Assembly (NCBI GenBank): GCA_002390225.1
Contig: DGOW01000001.1
Location: 36,281-78,513, forward strand
Source: Gemmatimonadales bacterium UBA4456
Lineage (GTDB): Bacteria > Gemmatimonadota > Gemmatimonadetes > Longimicrobiales > Gaopeijiaceae
DNA: 42,233 nucleotides
Reading direction: 5' to 3'
In this document: positions 15,424 to 23,600 of the stretch, in pieces
How the letters are laid out: every line of letters begins with the position of its first letter
Position numbering within the stretch: the stretch's first letter is position 1
Translations under genes and position numbers: made by a program
The notes under the pieces: generated by a model
Database searches by the model: none
What the model saw: only the letters and a program-made list of their open reading frames with translations
Told to the model about the DNA's origin: nothing

Positions 15424-16992
15424 ATGGGCATGTTCGCAGGTAATCCACGCGGCCTTGCTGCGGTGTCACCCAGAGGCGTCGCAGTACTCGGGTGCTTCGT
15501 GCTGGCCGCGTGTGGTGGTGATACCACGACGGCTTCGCATCGGGTCGTCGTCGCGTCCTTCCAGCATGAGACGTGCACCTTCTGTCCGGGAGGTGACATC
15601 TCGGCTGAAGACTGGCGTGTCCGACTCGAGGGAGAAGATGTACTCGGTTCCGGGTCCTACGTAAGTGGCTTCGTCGCTCAGGCGCAGGACTACGGCGATA
15701 TCGAGCTGATCGGACTGCGCTCACCGTCGGGCGTGTTCGGCGGGTCGTCGCGTAGCTGGAACACCCGTGAAGCCTTCGACGGGTTCCTCGATGCAATGAT
15801 CGAGGACCTTCGGGCAGCCATGCCAGTGGACGGTGTATATCTCGCTCTGCACGGAGCGATGGCGGTTCGCGACGTCCCCCGTCCTGAAGCGGAGATCGCG
15901 CGCCGATTCCGCGAGGTGGTGGGCCCTGACGTGCCGGTCGCGGGCACCTTCGACCTTCACGGAAACGAGGACGAGGAGTTTCTCCGGTACGCCGACTTCG
16001 CGTTCGTGACGAAGCGGTATCCGCACTATGACGCCGCGGTGCAGGGGGGAAGAGCAGCTCGCGCGGTCCACCGGGTTATGAAAGGGACGTATACGCCCAC
16101 GACTGCGACTCGGAAGCCGGGCGTGATCACCGCTACGGTGTTGCAGTGGACCGGACAGTCACCATCGATGGACATCATGGAACGAGCACGCCGCTGGGAG
16201 TCCCGTGAGGACGATGCCTTTGTAAGCGTCTTCTACGGATACCCGTGGTCGGACGTCCCGGACGTGGGTGCCACGGTCCACGTGATGACGAATGGAGATC
16301 AGGTGCTGGCCGACCGGATTGCGGATGACATGAACGACTTCATCTGGCGGGTTCGTGAGGACTTCGCTGTAGGCGGTTACCCGCTCCCGGAAGACGCCGC
16401 GCGACAGGTACGAGCCGCGATCAGTGCCGGGGAAACTCCGGTGGCCGTCGGGGACCACTCTGATCGCCCCGGCGACGCCACACACATCTTCAAGGCGTTC
16501 GAAGCAGCTGGCATCGAGCGAGTGCTTCATGGCGCGATCAGTGATCCCGCCGTGCTCGAGGGGCTCGTCGAGGCGGGTGCTTCACCGGGTGATGCGTTCG
16601 ACGAAGAGATCGGTGGGTTCACGCCGTCGGGGGGCTCCCCGGCCCGTCTCACCGGCGAACTGGCCTATCTCGGTGAGTGGCGAGGCTACGATCAGGTGGC
16701 GGTCGTTCGTTACGGCAACGGAAGTGCAGTCATCATCGTGCCGGCGTACACGCAGATCACGGATCCCGAGGCGTTTCGCTTCGGGCCGCTGGATCCATCC
16801 GAGTTCGACGTCTTCGTGGTGAAGTCACGCGTGCACTTCCGGCGGGGCTTCGACGAGACCGGTTTCGCTCCGACCATTGTTGTGGTTGAGGCGCCGGGCC
16901 CGTTCGTCGGGACGACGTATCTCGATGCGTTGCCCTACGAGAACGTCGATCTTTCCACCCTATTTCCATACGGTGAGCCAGCCGGTCGTTAA
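15424..16992 (+). CDS. M81-family metallopeptidase (MlrC-like), lipoprotein
   Basis: A 522-residue M81 peptidase-like protein. The start ATG 15424 has GGAG at 15415-15418. The N-terminus carries a lipobox (VLAAC, Cys30), so it is anchored in the envelope. Family blocks are ASFQHETCTF, YLALHGAM, GTFDLHGNED (Asp177, His179) and KRYPHYDA (His201). Asp-x-His and the later His are the expected zinc ligands of MlrC. The family is named for microcystin-degrading MlrC, which cleaves linear peptides, but most members have unknown substrates. The C-terminal half (DUF1485-type) contains GDHSDRPGDATH and AVVRYGNGSAVI. The stop is immediately followed by the ATG of a decayed exchanger gene. Confidence 0.85.
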   Translation: MGMFAGNPRGLAAVSPRGVAVLGCFVLAACGGDTTTASHRVVVASFQHETCTFCPGGDISAEDWRVRLEGEDVLGSGSYVSGFVAQAQDYGDIELIGLRSPSGVFGGSSRSWNTREAFDGFLDAMIEDLRAAMPVDGVYLALHGAMAVRDVPRPEAEIARRFREVVGPDVPVAGTFDLHGNEDEEFLRYADFAFVTKRYPHYDAAVQGGRAARAVHRVMKGTYTPTTATRKPGVITATVLQWTGQSPSMDIMERARRWESREDDAFVSVFYGYPWSDVPDVGATVHVMTNGDQVLADRIADDMNDFIWRVREDFAVGGYPLPEDAARQVRAAISAGETPVAVGDHSDRPGDATHIFKAFEAAGIERVLHGAISDPAVLEGLVEAGASPGDAFDEEIGGFTPSGGSPARLTGELAYLGEWRGYDQVAVVRYGNGSAVIIVPAYTQITDPEAFRFGPLDPSEFDVFVVKSRVHFRRGFDETGFAPTIVVVEAPGPFVGTTYLDALPYENVDLSTLFPYGEPAGR

Positions 16993-17163
16993 ATGCCCTT
17001 CATCCTTCTCATCGCTGGGTTCTCGGACTGTGGAGCGGTACCCAGTTCGCGATTGGCGGAGCGGTTCGGCTCAGCGAGCGATCCGGGCTCTCTGAAGGAT
17101 TTGTCGGTCTCGCGATCCGGGAGGCGATCGGCCAGATGTTCGAGGATTTTCCGGGACGCTGAG
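16993..17163 (+). pseudogene. Decayed N-terminus of a CaCA-type Na+/Ca2+ exchanger
   Basis: An ATG directly after the M81 stop starts MPFILLIAGF. At about 17023-17030 the frame breaks. Reading one base over continues LWSGTQFAIGGAVRL and then SERSGLSEGFVGLAI, ending at a stop at 17161-17163. Joined, the pieces read like the first helix and GAVxLAERxGLSxxVIGL loop of a cation:Ca2+ exchanger, but the following GTSxPE motif and all other helices are missing. No decoding signal is visible, so this looks like a degraded remnant. It could also be an assembly error at the start of an otherwise truncated gene. Confidence 0.42.
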
Positions 17164-17520
17164 GTCACGACTCGGGTTTGATCAGATCGTCAGGCGACTC
17201 GATGACCTGGAGTTGGATGATGTTCGCCATCGCTCTTCACTTCGGAGTGTTCGAGTGTTCACCGGCGCTGAACCACGCCCGCCTCTGGGTCGACATGGCG
17301 TAGGCCGTGACAGGGACCGGGCCACTTCCGTATGTTGGCCGGAGTGTGAAGCGGAGGTGACGGGTGAAGCTGACGTGTGCAGATGGACGTGCGTTCCGCT
17401 TCGTCCTGCGGAGCATGTGACCAGGGGCGTCCGGGTGGCGTGACTCAGATTTTCCTCAAAGACATCGGCGCCGCGCATCCGGGCGGCTGACCCAACAGAC
17501 AACTCAGGAGCAGGTACAGC
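17164..17520. other. Intergenic region after exchanger remnant
   Basis: No intact gene is recognised here. A 34-codon hydrophobic frame at 17201-17305 and a few arginine-rich frames on both strands show no family motif. The last bases, with CAGGAG at 17504-17509, provide the ribosome site of the gene at 17521. Confidence 0.4.
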
Positions 17521-17991
17521 ATGTTCAAGCGCTCATTCATCATTTGTGCGGCCCTGGTCGCGACTGCTGCCTTTACTGCCGCCGAAGCCTCCGCCCAGGA
17601 CGCGACCCATCGATTCGGCCGCTGGAAGATGGACTCCGATGCACCCGCGCCGGCGATCAACATCATGACGTACGAGGCCTGGGGAGACGGCGGCATGTCG
17701 ATCACGGTGGCCGCCACCAACGCCCGGGGTCAGGACTCCGAGTGGGGCTACAACACGATGTTCGACGGTGATTTCCGCGAAGTATGGGGCCAGAATGGCT
17801 CCCAGACGTCGGTTGAATGGGTGAACGAAAGCACCACCCGCATCTCGAACATGCGCGACGGCCGCGTAACCCAGGTGATCATCAACGTCCTGTCCGAAGA
17901 CGGCAACACGATCGAAAACGAGTACGTCCGCATGGACGAAAACGGGAAGGTCACGGGCGTCGGGCACGCTACCTACCGACGGATGCAGTAG
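17521..17991 (+). CDS. Small secreted protein of unknown function
   Basis: A 156-residue exported protein, with ATG 17521 preceded by CAGGAG. The signal peptide MFKRSFIICAALVATAAFTA...ASAQD is cleaved near residue 26. The mature part has motifs FGRWKMDSDAPAPAINIMTYEAWGD (seen as RWKMDSDAPAPA and NIMTYEAWGDGG), SEWGYNTMFDGDFREVWG and VIINVLSEDGNTIENEYVRMDENG. The alternating pattern suggests a beta-sandwich or lipocalin-like fold. I recall similar unannotated secreted proteins in Gemmatimonadota and Acidobacteriota, which cannot be checked here. The next gene starts 39 bases later on the same strand. Confidence 0.75.
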   Translation: MFKRSFIICAALVATAAFTAAEASAQDATHRFGRWKMDSDAPAPAINIMTYEAWGDGGMSITVAATNARGQDSEWGYNTMFDGDFREVWGQNGSQTSVEWVNESTTRISNMRDGRVTQVIINVLSEDGNTIENEYVRMDENGKVTGVGHATYRRMQ

Positions 17992-18030
17992 ACGATCTAC
18001 CGTCGTACCACACAGATGAGGACACGACCG

Positions 18031-20178
18031 ATGCGACTCCTGAACTCAATCTCCAGGGGCGCGATGGTCGTGCCCTTCGTGTTGCTTGGCCTGCTGCCTG
18101 CGCCGGCCAGATCACAGAGCATCGATCTAGCTGCTGTGGCATCGTGGCTGGCGCCTGATGTCCCAACGGGGTATGAGACGCGCACAGTGCCCTGGCTGGC
18201 AGAGGCCCTGCCGACCTGGTCTGTGGATCACTGGGGGAATCTGGTCCGCGTCGTAGGCTCGGGGACCCCTCGTCGGATCGTGGCATGTGCCCTCGATCGG
18301 CCCGCTCTTTCCGCGTCCCAGATCACCGATGACGGCTATCTCCGGGTGCACAGGATCGGCCGGGGGTCGCGGCATCCCCTGTGGGATCAGCACTTCGAGG
18401 CCCAACAGGTCCGGGTCATCACATCTGGTGGACCGGTGGCGGGCGTGGTCGCGCGCAGCAACGGGCACTTCGCGGCGCAGCATCGTGACGAGACCAGTAT
18501 CGTCTCGGCGGACGATCTATGGGTCGATCTCGGAGCTGCGTCGGCTGCCGATGTGGACGCACTCGGCATCGGGCTGCTCGATCCGGTCGTGCGCCACCTG
18601 CCGGCCTGGGTGATGGAGGGAGCAGTGGCTGGACCCGATGCCGGACGACGGGCAGGGTGCGCGGTCGTTGCTGCGGTCGCTGAGGCCGCGGCGGATTCAC
18701 CTGACCGAGGCGAGGTCCACTTCGTCATGAGCGCCCAGGAAGGCTTCGGCTGGATCGGGCTGTCGTCATACGTCGCGCGCGGTGGCGACTTCGACCAGGT
18801 GCTCATCCTGGCGCCCGGTGGTGCCGTCCAGGCGAACGAGACGAGAGCAGCTGGCTCGTTCGGACGGATGGGCGGTGTGTTGGCTGACGCCGGACTCGAA
18901 GGCGTCCAGTGGGTGCAGCCCGAGGTCATGGCTGCGGGGGCTCACATGGAGGTGATCGAGGAGGGGCAGATTCAGGCCCTGGCTCAACAGGCGGCGAGCG
19001 TGGCCGGTGGAAACAGGGAGCTCGAATGGGTGCGCGCTCCGGAGCGGACTCTGTTTCGGACGGACGCGTTCGACTCCTCGGTGGACCGAGTCGGTCAGGT
19101 GCTCACCGACCTGGTTGAACTTTACGGTGTGCCCGGCCACGAGTGGCCCGTCCGTCGTTATCTACTCGAGAATCTGCCCGACTGGGCGCGGGACCGGGCT
19201 GTCGTGGATGACATCGGCAATGTCTGGGTCGAGGCGGGCCCAGACCGGGACACGACCGTGTTCATGGCGCACATGGACGAGGTCGGCTACGAGATCGAGT
19301 CGATCGACCCGGACGGCACCGTGTCGTTCCGTCGCCTCGGAGGAGCGGTCTCTTCCGCGTGGGAAGGCCAGACGGCGCTCCTGCACTTCGATCCAGAGGG
19401 CGCCCCGAGCACTCAGACTGCTGAAGGTCTCGACGCGTCAGATCACTGGAAGGATCACTCGTTGTCGGCGAGCGCACCCGCACCCCTGCACGGGGTGTTT
19501 CTAACGCGAAGCGAGGCGGACCGTAAGAACCCACCGCCCGAACGGGCGTGGTTCGGTCTCGACCGAGCCGGGCTCGAGGGTCGGGGGGTCCGTCCGGGTC
19601 TCTCGGTGACGAGCTACAAGGAAGGCCTCCGCATGGGCAGCCACCGGTTCGTCGCACGGGCTCTTGACGACCGTGCTGGCACGGCCGCGCTTCTCCTGGC
19701 TATCAACGAGATCGACCCCGATGCACTGCCGGGGAAGGTGATCTTCGCCTGGTCGGTGCATGAAGAGGGCGGGCTCATCGGCGCTGGCGCCATGGCCCGT
19801 CGCTTTGCGCGCAGCACGCGCCGGATCTACTCGATTGACACCTTCGTCTCATCCGACACCCCGCTGGAGTCTCCTCACTTCGCGTATGCCCCGCTCGGTG
19901 ACGGCCCGGTACTACGCGCGACGGAAAACTCGGGCGTATCCCCGGATCGTGAGCGCGCTCGCGTATTCCGCGCAGCGCAAGCCGCAGGTATCGAGATCCA
20001 GATGGGGCTCACCCAGGGCGGTACGGACGGCACTCAGTTTACGTACTACGGGTCGCCCAACCAGGGACTTTCGTGGCCGGGTCGATACAGCCACTCACCC
20101 GGTGAAGTCCTCGATCTGAGAGATCTTACGAGCCTGGCGGAGCTGATCCAGGCCGTTGCTCTCACGGGCGAGAGGTAA
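18031..20178 (+). CDS. Secreted double-domain M42-like aminopeptidase; N-terminal copy decayed
   Basis: A 715-residue protein with a signal peptide ending in ARSQS. The C-terminal half (about 345-715) is a full M42-type metallopeptidase: HMDEVG (His414, Asp416), ARALDDRAG (bridging Asp546, with Asp547), HEEGG (Glu578/Glu579), SIDTF (Asp603) and RYSHSPGEV (His688). The N-terminal half (about 35-265) has the same order of elements: Gly-rich start, DxWGNLVR, ACALDRP in place of the HMDEV region, VAGPDAGRRAG for ALDDRAG and MSAQEGFGWIGL for VHEEGGLIGAG. The metal His is gone and Gln236-Glu237 replaces Glu-Glu. I chose ATG 18031, which has AGGA upstream, over 18016. M42 enzymes are usually 340-400 residues and cytoplasmic. 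Confidence 0.82.
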   Translation: MRLLNSISRGAMVVPFVLLGLLPAPARSQSIDLAAVASWLAPDVPTGYETRTVPWLAEALPTWSVDHWGNLVRVVGSGTPRRIVACALDRPALSASQITDDGYLRVHRIGRGSRHPLWDQHFEAQQVRVITSGGPVAGVVARSNGHFAAQHRDETSIVSADDLWVDLGAASAADVDALGIGLLDPVVRHLPAWVMEGAVAGPDAGRRAGCAVVAAVAEAAADSPDRGEVHFVMSAQEGFGWIGLSSYVARGGDFDQVLILAPGGAVQANETRAAGSFGRMGGVLADAGLEGVQWVQPEVMAAGAHMEVIEEGQIQALAQQAASVAGGNRELEWVRAPERTLFRTDAFDSSVDRVGQVLTDLVELYGVPGHEWPVRRYLLENLPDWARDRAVVDDIGNVWVEAGPDRDTTVFMAHMDEVGYEIESIDPDGTVSFRRLGGAVSSAWEGQTALLHFDPEGAPSTQTAEGLDASDHWKDHSLSASAPAPLHGVFLTRSEADRKNPPPERAWFGLDRAGLEGRGVRPGLSVTSYKEGLRMGSHRFVARALDDRAGTAALLLAINEIDPDALPGKVIFAWSVHEEGGLIGAGAMARRFARSTRRIYSIDTFVSSDTPLESPHFAYAPLGDGPVLRATENSGVSPDRERARVFRAAQAAGIEIQMGLTQGGTDGTQFTYYGSPNQGLSWPGRYSHSPGEVLDLRDLTSLAELIQAVALTGER

Positions 20179-20273
20179 CGGGGAAGGAAGACCGTCAACG
20201 CGGATGGCTGTGGGTGAGCCCGCGCTCTACCTTTCGCCCTTCGCTCGAAGTCTGAACCGTTCCGGACCGCATC

Positions 20274-21719
20274 ATGAAACGCATTGCTCTGACTCTGGCC
20301 TTCGTGGCCGTGATGCCCTTCGCACTCTCCGCCCAGCAGGAGGAGGCGTACGATTACTGGCGTCCCCAGCGCGAGATGATCAGCCACGGTCAACAGGCGA
20401 TCCTGATGTGCAACGGGCTGTTCACGGGTGAGCGCACCCTGGAACGGGTGTTCGATCAGGAGCTGGCGTTCCTGCCGCAGCCGGTGGGGACGACTCAGGG
20501 TGGCGATTACGTCGTTGACTGGGACCGTGAGGCGGTCGCCATCGGGGCATCGGGCGGCACACCGATCATGCGGGCCGCGTTTCGTGAAGGGATCGGTTGT
20601 GTGATTCTCTCGCCAGATCAGACGTTCGAGGACATTGACGACCTCCCGGAGTTAACGATGGCTCCCCCTCCGGGTGATGCGGCGGAGATCGCATGGCCAG
20701 ACGGGGATCTCGTCGAGGATATCTCGCTCTCGCCGGGCGTCGACGCTGACGCGCTTCAGGCGGCGTCGGACTGGGCATTCGACCGTGAATCACCGGAACA
20801 GGTGACGCTGTCGCTGATGGTCGTCCACGAGGGCCGGATCATCCACGAGCGCTACGCCCCGGGCGTGGACGTGACGACGAAGACCCGGACGTGGTCGACC
20901 GCGAAGAGCATTGCGGTCACCATGATCGGCATGCTGGTGGACGAAGGGGCAATGTCTCTCGACGAGCCGCTCGGTTTCGAGTGGCTGCCCGAGGCTCGCT
21001 CTCCCGAAGCCGATCCGCGCAACGACATCACGCTGCGCCATGTTCTAAACATGTCGAGCGGGCTCGAGACTGTAGATAATCAGGGGCTCGAATACGCGAT
21101 CGGCTCGGGGCTGTCCTACTGGGCAGGTGCCAGCTCGGTCGACGGAGCGCGCAGTCGTGCGCTGACCCGCGAGCCAGGCACGTTCTGGGACTACGAGAAC
21201 TACGATACCTTGCTCGGCGTGTACGCGATGAAGCTCGCGCTTGGAGATGACCAGACCTACGCCGAGTTCCCGCGCCGCCGCCTGCTGGACAGGATCGGAA
21301 TGCGAAACACGCTGCTGAGTACGGATCGTTTCGGCGACTTCATTCTCAGCAGTCAGGTCTACACCAATGCGCGCGACCTCGCGCGCTTCGGCCTGCTCTA
21401 TCTGAACGGAGGAGTCTGGCACGGAGAGCGTCTGATCTCCGAAGACTGGATCGAGTTCACCCGAACACCGGCGCCCGCGACAGCAGACACCGGCAACTTC
21501 TACGGAGGTCAGTGGTGGCTGGTGCCGGACGGACGGGATGATGTGCCGAAGACAGCCTACTCGACAGCGGGCAATCGAGGACAGTACGTGATCGTAGTCC
21601 CCGGTCAGGACCTGGTGATCGTGCGCCGCGGCCTCGATTACGGGCGCCAGGGGTTCAATCGGTGGGATCTCGCACGCGAGGTTCTCAAGGCATTCGATCG
21701 CGTCTCGGACGACCGGTAG
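20274..21719 (+). CDS. Secreted serine hydrolase, beta-lactamase/penicillin-binding-protein C-like (S12)
   Basis: A 481-residue exported protein with signal peptide MKRIALTLAFVAVMPFALSAQ. Residues 25-160 form an N-terminal domain with a family-conserved look (AILMCNGLFTGERT; ASGGTPIMRAAFREGIGC). Residues 160-475 are a class C beta-lactamase fold: nucleophile Ser208 and Lys211 in TWSTAKS (SxxK), and YENY (Tyr307, Asn309). STAGNRGQ, at about 425, probably supplies the third-motif position. Members are D-aminopeptidases, esterases or beta-lactamases; this one more likely acts on esters or peptides than on antibiotics, which is inference. The gene is 95 bases after the M42 gene, same strand. Confidence 0.87.
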   Translation: MKRIALTLAFVAVMPFALSAQQEEAYDYWRPQREMISHGQQAILMCNGLFTGERTLERVFDQELAFLPQPVGTTQGGDYVVDWDREAVAIGASGGTPIMRAAFREGIGCVILSPDQTFEDIDDLPELTMAPPPGDAAEIAWPDGDLVEDISLSPGVDADALQAASDWAFDRESPEQVTLSLMVVHEGRIIHERYAPGVDVTTKTRTWSTAKSIAVTMIGMLVDEGAMSLDEPLGFEWLPEARSPEADPRNDITLRHVLNMSSGLETVDNQGLEYAIGSGLSYWAGASSVDGARSRALTREPGTFWDYENYDTLLGVYAMKLALGDDQTYAEFPRRRLLDRIGMRNTLLSTDRFGDFILSSQVYTNARDLARFGLLYLNGGVWHGERLISEDWIEFTRTPAPATADTGNFYGGQWWLVPDGRDDVPKTAYSTAGNRGQYVIVVPGQDLVIVRRGLDYGRQGFNRWDLAREVLKAFDRVSDDR

Positions 21720-21775
21720 AACTTCCGTCGATCTGAGGGATACCTAGCGTGGCCTGCTCGCACTACACGCACTGA

Positions 21776-22858
21776 ATGTTTAAGACCGGCTACATTCTCA
21801 CCCCGAAACACGACCTGGTCTGGTTTCTGGGGCTCCCATTCCTGGCCGTCGCGCTCGCGCTCGGGTTCCAGGCGTGGTTGCCGTATGTCGCGGTGGCCTC
21901 CATCAATCTCTGGATCACGATCCCGCACCATTATGCCGGGTGGGTGCGCTCATACGGTATGCCCGATGTCTGGGACCGATTCAAAGACCGGCTGATCATT
22001 GGTCCGGTCGTCATCATCGGGTTCACGGTCATGGGCCTGCAGTTCGCTCCGATCTCGCTGCTCCTGCTGGTCACGGCGTGGGACCATCAGCACAGCATCA
22101 TGCAGCAGCATGGCCTTGCGCGGATCTACGACTTCAAGGCCGGGGCAGGGCTTAAGCAAACGCGTCGCTACGACCTCGCGCTTCACTGCGTGTTGTACTC
22201 GTACATGTTCCTGAACGCACCGATGTTCAAGTTCCTGTGGATTCGTGAGCTCCATCGCATGCGCGTGCCGCTGTCCGTTCCCTTCGTGGACAGCCTGCTG
22301 ATGGTCAGCCAGATCGTACTGGTCGGCTATGTGCTTGTGTACTTGTGGCACGTGTGGAGGACGCACCAGGAAGGCGCGATCATCAATCCGGTGAAGTACG
22401 CGTTCATCTTCGCCAGCTACTTCCTCTGGTACTTCGTCGCGTGGAACACCAATTCGATTCTGCTCCACGCCGTGGCCCACCGCCTCATGCACGGAGTGCA
22501 GTACATCGTCATGGTGTACTCCTTCATGCGGAAAAGTCAGGAGAAGGGCACGTTCCGGGTGGGTTTCTGGAGCAAGCTGACCGGACCCGGGCACCTGCGC
22601 TGGTTCCTCGCAGGCGGTGTGGTCTACGCGGTACTGTTCCAGCTGGTCATCAACCGTCCACTCGACGAGTTCGGCTTCGGCGTGGTGAACTTCGCGCCCT
22701 ATCCTGCGATCGAGGAGTTCGGCGTGCCGGCGATGGACTACGCGAGCGGGTACGCGCTCTTTTCACAGATGATGATCTACGCCTACGGTCTGATGCATTA
22801 CTATCTCGATTCGTTCATCTGGAAGGTCACCGACAAGCAGACGCAGACGGGGCTCTAG
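21776..22858 (+). CDS. Polytopic membrane protein with multiple histidine clusters, unknown function
   Basis: A 360-residue inner-membrane protein with about eight hydrophobic segments and no family I can name. Its histidines sit at or near the ends of helices: His12 (TPKHDLVWF), His51-His52 (TIPHHYAGW), His104/His106/His112 (AWDHQHSIMQQHG), His231-x3-His235-x3-His239 (LHAVAHRLMHG) and His341 (GLMHYYLDSFIW). Brp/Blh carotene dioxygenases, membrane desaturases and hydroxylases use such clusters to bind iron. A metal or haem site is therefore likely, but membership of those families is not shown. The next gene starts 17 bases downstream, so the two form a likely operon. The ATG at 21776 has no clear ribosome site. 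Confidence 0.72.
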   Translation: MFKTGYILTPKHDLVWFLGLPFLAVALALGFQAWLPYVAVASINLWITIPHHYAGWVRSYGMPDVWDRFKDRLIIGPVVIIGFTVMGLQFAPISLLLLVTAWDHQHSIMQQHGLARIYDFKAGAGLKQTRRYDLALHCVLYSYMFLNAPMFKFLWIRELHRMRVPLSVPFVDSLLMVSQIVLVGYVLVYLWHVWRTHQEGAIINPVKYAFIFASYFLWYFVAWNTNSILLHAVAHRLMHGVQYIVMVYSFMRKSQEKGTFRVGFWSKLTGPGHLRWFLAGGVVYAVLFQLVINRPLDEFGFGVVNFAPYPAIEEFGVPAMDYASGYALFSQMMIYAYGLMHYYLDSFIWKVTDKQTQTGL

Positions 22859-22875
22859 TCTGCTGAGGAGGTTCC

Positions 22876-23559
22876 ATGGCCCTCGCGCCTGACAACACGC
22901 CTTGGTACCGACGCTTTCGTATGCTGTTCATCGTGTACCTGCTCGGACTCTTCTTTGGCGGGCGAGAATTCCTGATTGCGCGGTCCGGTACCGAGGTGGA
23001 CCCGGGCTCCGAAGAATGGTCGCGCATGGCCGAGGTCATCGCCGAGCTCAATCCGGCAGACGCCGACACGGACTTCCTCCTCGCGATGGAGGCGCTCCAG
23101 GAAGGCGACGAGGTCGGGTACATCGAGCACATGGAGACGGCGCTCGGCAAGGGCGTCAAGCACAACAACTTCCTGCTCGCCGAATATGCGCATCACCTCA
23201 TCCGCATCCAGGCCCCCTTCGAGAACATCGATGTCGCGCTGAACACGTGGCGGAAGAATCACCAGCTTTCGTTCGAGATCGTAACCCTTCCGCTGGGGCG
23301 GGGGCCGTCGAGCCAGCAGGACTATGACGCCATCCGGCGAGAACTCGACGCCCTCGACTGGATCTACAAATGGGAACTTCAGGAGCCCGCGGCGGAAGCC
23401 TCGCAGTGGCTGCTTCTCTTCCAGTTCGAGCCCGCGAAAGAGGCCGTCATCCGCGATGTGACCGAGGCCATCTCCATTCTTGGACTGCCGCCTGAAGTTC
23501 GTTCCCGTTTACGCGTGCGATGCACCAGCTGGACTGACTGCCAGTCGCAGGCACGCTGA
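22876..23559 (+). CDS. Membrane-anchored helical protein, partner of the His-cluster membrane protein
   Basis: A 227-residue protein. GAGGAGG (22864-22870) supports ATG 22876. Residues 15-30 (MLFIVYLLGLFFGG) are one membrane helix. The rest is soluble, alpha-helical and acidic, with helix pairs such as MAEVIAELNPADADTDFLLAMEAL, spaced by Asn/Pro/Gly, like TPR or SEL1-type helical repeats. No known domain can be assigned. It starts 17 bases after the His-rich membrane protein, suggesting a dedicated partner. The C-terminus carries two Cys residues (RCTSWTDCQ). Orientation of the soluble part, cytoplasmic or periplasmic, is unknown. Confidence 0.65.
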   Translation: MALAPDNTPWYRRFRMLFIVYLLGLFFGGREFLIARSGTEVDPGSEEWSRMAEVIAELNPADADTDFLLAMEALQEGDEVGYIEHMETALGKGVKHNNFLLAEYAHHLIRIQAPFENIDVALNTWRKNHQLSFEIVTLPLGRGPSSQQDYDAIRRELDALDWIYKWELQEPAAEASQWLLLFQFEPAKEAVIRDVTEAISILGLPPEVRSRLRVRCTSWTDCQSQAR

Positions 23560-23600
23560 CGACTGATCGCCTGCAGCACGTTGCGCAGTCCGCCCCACGA

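Noticed and set aside
17201..17305. Short hydrophobic open frame after the exchanger remnant
   Set aside because: Only 34 codons with no good ribosome site or family motif; it cannot be joined with confidence to the exchanger fragment.
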